From Cryptomeria japonica (Eukaryota; Streptophyta; Pinopsida; Cupressales; Cupressaceae), in the NCBI RefSeq assembly GCF_030272615.1, contig NC_081410.1, positions 190,547,619-190,611,618 of the forward strand: a stretch of DNA of 64,000 nt. The letters run 5' to 3'. Both the position numbers and the translations under genes were made by a program. Each line of letters starts with the position of its first letter. The first letter of the stretch is position 1. Below are positions 55,609 to 64,000 of the stretch, piece by piece. Below the pieces are notes generated by a model, which did not search any database, was not told where the DNA came from, and worked only from the letters and a program-made list of their open reading frames with translations.

Positions 55609-55930
55609 TTGGGGGGCTGTTTATGGGAAAATGTTGAATATGCAAATGATTAAGGGGGGTAATTAGGCTGATTAGTAATAGGATTAAGAGGCAAATGGGA
55701 AAAGTTGGAGGATTTGACATTTGGAGAGAGAAAGGGGGAAGGAATTAAAAATTGAATTCCATGTGGAGGAAAAAGGGAATAATTGAATTAATCTAATCAA
55801 ATAAAGAGATTTATCTAATTTAATAAATGAAGGGCTAAGGGGTAGTTGAATAGGTAAATTAATTACTACCTACGGAAGTTGGTTAGGAAATAATGGAATA
55901 ATCGATAATTAATTAAATGATTATGAATTA
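55609..55930. other. No gene seen
   Basis: Purine-rich on the plus strand (many GGGGGAA and AATTAA runs). It could be LTR or leader sequence of the neighbouring gypsy relic. Confidence 0.35.
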
Positions 55931-55931
55931 T

Positions 55932-57960
55932 TTAATTAATAGGGTAGCAGGTATATGCAAATAAGAGGGATAAACTGACCAAATGTAAATGGTCGGTTTT
56001 GGTGTCTACAATCAGCATTTTGGGAAGCCTTGAAACCAAAAGATAAGGCATATAAATGCACATATATGGTAAGTCTACCCACCACAACTTAACGATGCAG
56101 CCTTTGACATTTATCTTGGGTAACCCAATGAAAAAGTCCATAGATATACTTTATCATTTTTGCTTAGGAGTGGGTAATGGCTTAAGTAGGCTTATGGTAC
56201 AGACTTGTTCTACCTTGTTTTGCTGATAGATGAACATACCTTATTGTGTTTGAGCACATCCCCTTTCATTATTTTCCAAGAGAATTTCTATCTTCAATCT
56301 GTTTGTACGTCTTATAATACCCCAGATGCCCAGCCAATGAAGTATAATGCATGGCTCTTAAATTCATTTCCTTCATTTTTGATAATGGGATCAGATATAT
56401 CCTCTCTTTATGCAAAAGTAAGTCCCCCACCACTTTGACTCCTCTATCCAACAGCTTGGTAGCAAAATCATTCTTGGCATATTTAGATATGATGGTGACC
56501 CAATCAGTAGAGATCAGAAATGGAACATAAAGTGGGCCTTCAACATAATGCATCAACAGCTACATTATGCCTGCCCTTAACATATTCAATATCAAAATCA
56601 TATGCCTACAACTTCCTTATTCACTTTTTTAATCTATCATTCAGGTCTTTCTAATTTAGAAAATACTCAAGACTACTGTGACTAGTCTTAACCACAAACT
56701 TTCCACACACCAAGCATTGTCTAAACTTCACTGAGGCATGCATGATTGCTAGCATTTCCTTATCATAAATAAAAAACTTCTCTTTTACCTTTGTTAGTTT
56801 CCTACTTTCAAAAGCAATGGGATGTTGTTGTTGTTGTTGTTGTTGTTGCATCAAAACAGCTCCAATACCCTCACCAGAAGCATCACATTTCAACATAAAA
56901 GGAGTGAAAAAATTAGGACAGCAAGCACTATACATTAAGACATTACCCTTTTCAATTTGTTAAAAGCTTGCTTGGCAGCATCTGTCCACTTAAATTAGTC
57001 ATTTCTATGAGCGGCATTGTGAGCTGAGAGATCCCTTTACAAACCTTCTATGGTAGTTGTATAATCCCAGGAATCCTCTTAACTGTGACACATTCTTAAG
57101 GAGTGGTCAATCCCTAATAGCTTGAATCTTTTGTTGGTCCACTTGGACCCCTTGTTCATTGATAACATGTCCCAAATACAAATCTCCTTAAGCCCAAGTT
57201 CACATTTTGAGTTCTTAGCAAAAAATGAGTGCTGCTCCAATATGCCCAAAACTTCATCCAAATGCTTCAAGTGTTCTTCCAAATTCTATTGTATATCAAG
57301 ATATCGTCAAAGAAAACTAAGACAAACTTTCTTAATTGCTTGCTAAATACCTTATTCATGCATTATTGAAAGGTTGTGAGCGTATTAGTCAAGACAAAGG
57401 GCATGACTAAGAATTTGACATGTCCACGGTGACACCTGAAAGCAACCTTAATAACATATTCATTCGTTATTTGGATTTGATGGTACCTAGAGTGCAAATT
57501 GATATTTGAGAAGTATATAGCTCCACGTAGCTAGTCTATTAATTCATTAATTCTAGGAATGGAGTATTTGTTCTTAATTGTTTTCTTGTTTAATGATGGG
57601 TAGTCAATACACATCCTCATGGTGTTGTCCTTTTTCTTCACCAGCAATACGAAAGAGGCAAATGGACTTGAGCTTGGCCTTATGTGGCCCATAACCAAAT
57701 CTCCTTTATTTTCTTCTCGATTTCTTCCTTGTGAATCCTAGAGTGACAGTAAGGAGTGGATATCACTTGCTTTGCATCAATATCAAGCTCAATGATATGC
57801 TAGAACCCTCAACCGAGTGGTAGTCTTGGGGATATATCCAAAAAAAATTGCCATGCTTGTCCAACACAATCTACACATCAATATGACAAGCATCCTTCTT
57901 GTTCATTGATGACTATTTTGTTGTGATCAAGCAACTAGCCACCCAAGCTACTCATCCTCT
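55932..57960 (-). pseudogene. Chromovirus relic G-I: RT, RNase H and integrase pieces
   Basis: Reading leftwards from 57960: decayed reverse transcriptase (LKHLDEVLGILEQHSFF and SKCELGLKEICI, near 57180-57300), RNase H (CDASGEGIGAVLM, then HPIAFESRKLTKVKEKF and IYDKEMLAIMHA, 56651-56935), the integrase zinc finger (MHYTSLAGHLGYYKTYKQI, near 56290) and the start of the core (MDFFIGLPKINVKGCIV, near 56090-56141). Eight CAA codons (56825-56848) expand a single Gln in RNase H. The parts correspond closely to those of G-II to its right, so the two are duplicates or two insertions of one family. Confidence 0.82.
56825..56848 (-). repeat. (CAA)8 microsatellite within RNase H
   Basis: Eight TTG units on the plus strand read as a run of Gln between GAVLM and HPIAFESRKL. 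The G-II copy near 59420 has a shorter, degraded version. Confidence 0.9.
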
Positions 57961-58174
57961 TTTAAAAGCTCTTTCTACCCCAGCCAATGGAATATAATGC
58001 ATGGCTCTTAAATTCTTTTCCTTCATCTTTGATTATGGGATCCAATATATCCTCTCTTCTCCCCCACCACTTTGAAAAACAAAAAATTTCCCCACATCAA
58101 GTATTGCCTAAACTTCACTAAGGCATGCATGATTGTTAGTATTTCTTTATCATAAATAAAAAGCTTCTTTTTTG
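57961..58174 (-). pseudogene. Chromovirus relic G-II, RNase H end joined to integrase finger
   Basis: Gives KLFIYDKEILTIMHALVKFRQ and then, after a jump, SKMKEKNLRAMHYIPLAG. The DNA between RNase H and the integrase finger has been lost by deletion. At about 57960 it runs into the RT-side sequence of G-I. The hAT insertion at 58175 separates it from the next piece (59379). Confidence 0.7.
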
Positions 58175-59378
58175 CTATGTTCCACGGAGTTTCGGGGACG
58201 CCGGGACGTGTTTCCGGTACAAGGGTACTTTTGGGTCATTTTCGGGGGGACGACTGTTAAAAAAATAGGGAGGTTTTAACAAATATAGAGAAATCTCAAA
58301 TATGCATATCATAACAATGGTAAAGCATTCATCATAGACATTAATACATTGCATTAGACTTGAATTGAGATTTCACAAGAGAATTGACAAACATTTTACC
58401 AAAATTTAAATGCTTTTATCAATCATTGCCAACAAACATATGTCATAAACATCCATAACTATGAGATGACATAAACTGTAAATAGAAAATTTAAAACATA
58501 GAAGTCCATAATCAACTATCTATCATAATGTCGAGACTCAAGCTAAACTAAGAAAATATATGGCTGTCCATAATCAGCACATGGTAGGTCTAAGACTAAG
58601 AGTCTAAATCAAGATCAGAGCTAGAGTCTTTGTCTGAGTCACTATCAATATGAGGGGCTGCCTCCTCAACCAATGGAACCCCAAGCAATCCTGGAGGTTT
58701 CTCGTCCTCCTCAACTTGTGTAGCATCTTCAAGATTGACATCCCAACGTAAGGTTGGAGTTTGACGATACTCGGGAGTCTAGCGACCCTATGTGAACAGC
58801 CAGTAACTTCTCTGATCGTCTAGAGGTAAGGTGGTTCCTCTTGACTAATTGGATGACGCTATATGTGGACCAATTCCTCTTTGCAACAGAGGAACTGGAC
58901 CAATTCCTCTTTCACCTGTTGTTCACTCCTTAAGCAGCTGCTTCTTCTCTTCTTGTTGCTCTTTGAGTGTCTTTTTCTTCCTTTTGTTTGTTTTATGCAT
59001 TAGATTAGGGTTTGTAATATTTTAATGTTTATTTGGGGTCTTGGTGGGACTAGACGAACCTCTATTAAAAATTAAAAAATGTGTTTTTTTTTTAAATTTA
59101 TTTTGGACAAAAATTTTGGGCCATAAGGGACAACTAGCTATCTTGGGGACAATCAAGGGATGCCTAGGTGTCCCCTAGCTGTCCCGAGGTCAGGTGGTCG
59201 TCCCCTGCTATCCCCTGTCGTCCCCTACTGCCCAACAGTCGTCCCATAAACGTCCCCTATGTTTTTGCCAAAAAAGGGATGCTTAGGAAACAACAAATTC
59301 ACGTCCCCGCGTCCTCGTTTCGTCCCTGGTACAAGTACGAGGGGAAAAGTGCAGGGGACACGTCCCCATGGAACATAG
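58175..59378 (-). mobile_element. Internally deleted hAT element (1204 bp) with exact TSD
   Basis: CTTTTTTG flanks both sides exactly (58167-58174 and 59379-59386). Ends CTATGTTCCACGG and, reversed, CTATGTTCCATGGGG form the TIRs. GGGGACG-like subterminal repeats lie at both ends. Removing the element restores the gypsy RNase H sequence, which confirms the boundaries. It retains only the last part of a transposase gene (58596-58910). Confidence 0.93.
58596..58910 (-). pseudogene. hAT transposase C-terminal relic within the deleted element
   Basis: The minus strand reads SSVAKRNWSTYSVIQLVKRN, HLTSRRSEKLLAVH, a frameshift, then DVNLEDATQVEEDEKPPG and an acidic DSDSDKDSSSDLDLDS end with a stop at 58596-58598. 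It parallels the end of the transposase at 8863-9171 (AERNWSTYSFIHSLKRNRLT, KKLVAVHSALR, acidic tail). A 24-bp segment (GGACCAATTCCTCTTT) is duplicated at 58868-58912. Confidence 0.8.
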
Positions 59379-59673
59379 CTTTTTTGCCTTTGTTAGTTTC
59401 CTACTTTCAAAAGCAATGGAATGTTGGTGTTGTTATTATATCAAGACACCTCCAATACACTCACTAGAAGCATCACATTCCAACACAAAAGGAGTGAAAA
59501 TTTTAGGACAGCAAGCACTGGAAATTAAGACATTACCTTTTCCAATTTGTTAAACACTTTCTTGGCAGCATCTGTCCAATTAAATGCTCTCTTCTTAGTC
59601 ATCTCTATGAGCAGTATTGTGAGCTGAGAGAATCCCCTTACAAACCTTCTATAGTAGCTGCATAATCCAAGGA
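59379..59673 (-). pseudogene. Chromovirus relic G-II, RT-RNase H connection
   Basis: Gives CSYYRRFVRGFSQLTILLIE and RAFNWTDAAKKVFNKLEKVM, the classic segment between reverse transcriptase and RNase H. It is bounded by the hAT element on its left and solo LTR L3 on its right; the first two bases of the RT side continue at 62467. Confidence 0.82.
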
Positions 59674-59821
59674 TGTAATATCCCCAACAAAAAAATTTTA
59701 TTTTTAACAGTTTTACAAACACACCAATCACCCGTTAGGATTAGAATAATGCAATCCAAACCAACTGAAAGGATCCCTTCCACCTTTTGATCGCCGAGAG
59801 CCCAAATTGGGAGGGTGAGAG

Positions 59822-60599
59822 CAAGGATGTAAAAATCGGCAAAAAATCGCTTAAATCGCGATTAATCCGGAGGTTTTTGCCGTGCCGATTTAATCGGCTG
59901 TAAAATCACAACTTTCGGATGTAAAAAATTGCAAATAAATCGCGATTTAAACGGTAAAAAATCGTGTTTACAAATTCATGTGTCGTTTTTCGACGCAACC
60001 CTAAAAAAACACGAGGGGGAATAAAAACGACGCAACATTTTTTTTTCCTACACACGGGACTGGCAGGAGCATTTTTTTAATGCCGTTTTTTCTATTTTTC
60101 CTAAAAGCAATTTGTGTTTCCAACAGCGACGGGGGCATTTCTTCCATTTTTCCTCAACGCGGGAACAACTACAGAACAGATTTTTTATACTTTCCATTTT
60201 TCCTTTCCATAGAGAGTGCAAGATTTATAATGCATGATAATACATGATATTTAAATCAGCAAAGTATATAAAAGAATCCATCTTTTTTGCCTGTGCTCAA
60301 AACAAATAATGTTTAAACGTATTTAGAACTTGAACTTGTTTTTTGGTATATTACTATATGGCATGTATTTGACTCAAACTATGATTTATATATAATGGAA
60401 ACCAGTAATATGTTATTGTGTTTTATAAATGTAGTGTATATGTGTGTTTTTTAAGAATATTTTAAGAAATTATATATTTTCAAATGTTTGATAATTTTAC
60501 TGATTTATTGCCGATATTTTCCTTAGTTTTTGCCGATTCCCGATTTTTTAAAATTTTCAGCCAAAAGATTTATTGTCAATTAGGATTTTTTCATCTTTG
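59822..60599. mobile_element. Nested non-autonomous hAT-like element (778 bp)
   Basis: GGTGAGAG occurs exactly at 59814-59821 and 60600-60607. The ends are CAAGGATGTAAAAATCGG and, reversed, CAAAGATGAAAAAATCC. Removing it restores GGGAGGGTGAGAGCATACA as in L1. AATCGGCAAAAAATCG-type motifs occur near both ends. There is no coding content. Confidence 0.88.
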
Positions 60600-60754
60600 G
60601 GTGAGAGCATACAGTGACAGCAGATTGTTAGATGCAAAACTGAAAATGAAGATTACAATATTGGGCGGTAAGCCAGCCCCTTCCACTTTCCAGTAGGTAA
60701 AAACAAGGAAACTTGGCGATAAACCGGCCAAGGAAACAAAACACATTCAAACAC

Positions 60755-60960
60755 AAATCACTCTACCGCAATATTTCAGCGGGAGGACTTCTCACTAAAC
60801 AAACTCAACTCAACCACTTATGCAACGGGAGGACAGTTACACACAAAGATCACTCCACCACCTATGCAGCAGTAGGACTGAACAACAAACTGAATTACAA
60901 ACACTGAAGGCGGCCAAGCTAGCCTCTTCCACTTATGCAGTGGGAATTACAATGAAATAC
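60755..60960 (-). repeat. Tandem repeat in solo LTR L3
   Basis: Three to four units of about 45 bp (CACTCTACCGCAATATTTCAGCGGGAGGAC and variants), matching L1 and L2. Confidence 0.8.
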
Positions 60961-62466
60961 TTCAGAAACAAAAGAGGTTAGTACTACTAACCAACAATTA
61001 CAATGATGAATACAATGAAGTACTAGGAATCATAACAATGGAACTCAGAGAAATACAAGCTAAAACACAAATAACCAAATCTGATGTAAAATACCAGCAA
61101 CTCCAGCAATGGACCAGCAACTCCAGCAATTCTCACAACTCCCCAAAACAGCTCCGAATTGCACACGAACACAGGCAAATGAAAGGTATGACCAAGATGC
61201 CCAAGATAGCATCACAAATCGGCACCAAAAACACCACCAACAAATAGCAAGCAACCCAAGGCACTTCCAGGAAAGTACGACCAGCACTGGAAGTGTGATT
61301 TGCCACTAAAAATCAGAATGCACATCAAAAGCCATGCCAAAATAGAAGAATGATCGCCCTCCAAATATGCTTCCTATGAGCCGATACCCAGAATGATCGG
61401 TCGCAAAGGCAAGGAGATATGAACAAATCTTCTCTTCAGCCACACCAAACCAGCAACACAGGAAAACACTCCACACTCTGAAATTCTAAAACACACTGAA
61501 AACTGAAAACACACTCTCAAAACTTCTCCATCAAACACACTGATCAGCTAGGTACTATATTTCAAGTACGAAACTGTGCAAGCTAGGAATCCACAACTCC
61601 GAAGCTCAAACTCAATCACCATTTCAGCAACATAACGTTATAATTTCCCCAAGATAAAATGAGGCGCCCAACCTTGCATTTATAGATTTCTGGATCTCAA
61701 ATTCAAATTAACATGGCGCCAAATTCCCTTTAATTTCATTTGCATCTCATTACATGTCCCCCTCAAGACATGGCGTCCCTTTCCAAGCCCCCCCCTAGTC
61801 GAACTTTACCAAGGTACACAAGTTCAAACTTGAGAAAATATTACAAAGTGTGAAATGACTTCATTTTGGGCGTCCTCCTAACTTAGGAAATAAAATGTGA
61901 CTTAGGATAAATGACATAATTTTTCCTTCCTAAGTCATTCCTCCAAAAATAACCAGTGAAATAATTAAATATCAAACTTTAGGATAAAGTAATAATATTT
62001 AATTAAACAATTATAAATCAACCACTGATCGTTGTCAAATCAACCATGTGAACTGGATTGGAGCTCTGCTCAAGACTGCCAAAAATAGTACTACTTAAAT
62101 TGACACTTACTAAAAATAGTAAGTCATAAAAACAACTCTGAAAAAAAGCTCGTCAAACCCTGAGAATGAACTCGGAAAACCCAGAAAAACCTCAAAATCC
62201 AGTCAACTGCCACCAACTTACTAAAAATAGTAAATTCATAAACCACTTCAGAACAAGATGCATGTTATACCTCTGTGAAGTTCCCAAAAAACCCAGAAGG
62301 AATCCACAATCAGAATCGAAGAATCCCTACCAGATCATCATCAATTTGCTCCAACAGAACTCCACAAAAAATAGGAAACTTGAATTCCTCATTCCAATCA
62401 GCCTACGGGTTTCTGGAATAGGCTTATGGACCACTGGTTACTTCCTCCTGAGAAGGGGACATTACA

Positions 62467-63390
62467 CAGCAGTCCTCTTCATTGTAACACATTCTTAGGG
62501 AGTGGTCAATCCCTAATAGCTTGAATCTTTTGTTGGTCCACTTGGACCCCTTGTTCATTGACAACATGACCCAAATACAAATAACCTTAAGCCCAAATAC
62601 ACATTTAGATTTCTTAGAAAAAAATGAGTGCTGCTCCAATATGCTCAAAACCTCATCCAAATGCTTCAAGTTTTCTTCCCAAGTTTTTTTGTATATCAAA
62701 ATATCATCAAAGAAAACTAAGACAGACTTTCTTAATTGTTTGCTAAATACCTTATTCATGCATTATTGAAAGGTTGTGAGCACATTAGTCAAGACAAAGG
62801 GCATGACTAAGAATTTAAAGTGTCCATAGTGACACCTAAAAGCAATCTTACGAACATCTTCATTCCTTATCTGGATTTGATGGTACCTTGAGTGCAAATT
62901 GATTATTGAGAAGCATATAGCTCCATGCAGCTACTTTAATCTTTCATTAATTCTATAAATGGGGTATTTGTTCTTAATTGTTTTCTTGTTTAATGATGGT
63001 TAGTCAATACACATCCTCATGGTTTTGTCCTTTTTCTTCACCAGCACTACTAAAGAGGCAAATGGACTAGAGCTTGGCCTTATGTGGCCCATATCCAAAT
63101 CTCCTTTATTTTCTTCTCAATTTCTTCCTTGTGGATCCTAGAGTGACAATAAAGAGTCGTTATCACTGGCTTTGCATCAATCTCAAGCTCAATGATATGC
63201 TAGAACCCTCAATCAAGTGGGAGTCTTGGGAATATATCCTAAAAAAACTTTGCCATGCTTGTCCAACACAACCTACACATCAATATGGTAAGCATCCTTC
63301 TTGTTCATGGATGACTATTTTGTTGTGATCAGGCAACTACTCCCCCAAGCTACTTGTCCTCTTCTAAAAGCTCTTTCCATCCTTTTAGCA
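62467..63390 (-). pseudogene. Chromovirus relic G-II, reverse transcriptase
   Basis: The minus strand reads VLVFFDDILIYKKTWEENL, with the reverse transcriptase FDD catalytic pair, then LKHLDEVLSILEQHSFFSKK (62424-62759). Upstream are decayed fingers/palm pieces through about 63390. It is nearly identical in layout to 57079-57960 in G-I. Stops and frameshifts are frequent. Confidence 0.82.
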
Positions 63391-63467
63391 AAAAATTATT
63401 TGGGGTGATCCTTTTCGGAAAACCTTGAGAATGATTTCCTTTCGTCCACATTTGAATTTCAATTCCA

Positions 63468-63905
63468 TCAATTGGCATTTCTGCCAAACATTGTAACCAC
63501 TGCACTCAAAGCGCCAGCCAGTATCTCCAAATCTAACCACGTAGAAATCTTCACATATTGAATGATCTCCAAAGTCATTTTCAACAGTTGACTTTTTTGT
63601 ACACATCGTATGGTAAACTCCTCAGCCACAATCACATTGAATCTCTTGAAATTCTCAGCTACTAAGCCCCTTCTTGCCACCAAACTCTCATCTATAAAAT
63701 TGTAGGTTACTCCACTATTGATCAAGACGGTGATCCTTTCGCTTGCTAGCCCTCCACAAATCCTAAATGGATTGTACCTTTGAATTCCATAGAGAGCCTC
63801 AAGAGTTCCTTCACCTAAGTCTTCTCCTTCATCAAGTTCTTCGTTTGCCTTCTCAACCTCAACTTCTTCTATTTCCTCATCTAACCTGACTTCAATATAG
63901 TGCAC
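63468..63905 (-). pseudogene. Chromovirus relic G-II, aspartic protease region
   Basis: A 145-codon open stretch. An acidic start (EVRLDEEIEEVEVE) leads to RITVLINSGVTYNFIDESLV, the retropepsin site where D(S)GAT is expected and the catalytic Asp is replaced by Asn. It then reads RRGLVAENFKRFNVIVAEEF. To its right (63906-64000) is a broken gag knuckle (CLHCKEC*ERGYKC) separated by a stop, so the element continues beyond the window. Confidence 0.78.
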
Positions 63906-64000
63906 CTAGCCTTTGCCAAGGCACTTGTATCCTCGCTCCTAGCATTCTTTGCAATGCAAACAAAGTTGCTTGAGTTCATTTTTGTTGTCTTCATTTCTTT

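Larger units (their letters stand above)
59674..62466 (-). mobile_element. Solo LTR, family L, copy L3 (2793 bp including a nested element)
   Basis: Plus-strand ends are TGTAATATCCCC and GGGGACATTACA. The flanks AAGGA and CAGCA agree at only 3 of 5 positions, so the target duplication has decayed, and L3 is probably older than L1 and L2. TATA CTATAAATGC (minus) is at 61676-61685; palindromes are at 62105-62124 and 62216-62235; the tandem array is at 60755-60960. Without the nested 778-bp hAT and its 8-bp duplication it measures about 2.0 kb, like L2. Confidence 0.85.

Overview
The window looks like nuclear DNA of a seed plant with a very large, repeat-packed genome, most likely a gymnosperm such as a conifer (inference). 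It is AT-rich. It holds chromovirus-type and Tat-like Ty3/gypsy elements, Ty1/copia debris, plant hAT transposons with introns, long solo LTRs and several levels of nested insertion. I see no bacterial, organellar or viral gene organisation and no CRISPR. Almost every long reading frame is a transposable-element gene or its relic. The one clear host-gene piece is a 141-bp ankyrin exon at 50055-50195 (minus) that resembles the TIP1/PAT24 class of S-acyltransferases.

Layout, left: 1-2938 is copy A of an unrecognised protein family (minus, decayed). It abuts a 5'-truncated hAT transposase relic at 2938-5030. A complete hAT transposon at 5975-9730 has an exact 8-bp target duplication; its transposase frame is broken by only two stop codons, and its first intron carries a perfect 41-bp-arm hairpin. 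Copy B of the unknown family lies at about 11108-14329, followed by tandem-repeat leaders at 15371-15930 and 16138-16330. A copia gag-protease relic with a 3' LTR occupies 17090-20945.

Layout, middle: a chromovirus (plus) runs from 21298 to its LTR at 32828-33456 and is split twice. A 6.96-kb unit carrying copy C of the unknown family sits at 22224-29186. A 2.44-kb solo LTR with a perfect 5-bp target duplication sits at 29750-32192. A further LTR-like element with four TATA modules lies at 35691-37571. Next to it is a very young Tat-like element at 37600-43242: its LTRs match at 295 of 296 positions, and one 1078-codon frame fuses gag and protease to the integrase tail. It is flanked by a 58-bp direct repeat instead of the usual 4-6 bp.

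Layout, right: a non-autonomous hAT lies at 44229-45353. The host exon sits in otherwise featureless AT-rich DNA between 45.8 and 51 kb. Further right are a BED/hAT fragment, a chromovirus integrase-chromodomain relic, a solo LTR at 53503-55603, and two consecutive chromovirus relics on the minus strand (about 55930-64000). The second of these is interrupted by a deleted hAT (58175-59378) and by a third solo LTR (59674-62466), which itself contains a 778-bp hAT-like element (59822-60599).

The best candidates for something undescribed are the three-copy protein family and the LTR-like unit that carries it, the gag-protease-integrase-tail fusion, and the shared palindromes and tandem repeats of the solo-LTR family. 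Coding starts, family names and insertion order come from reading the sequence by eye; no database search was possible.
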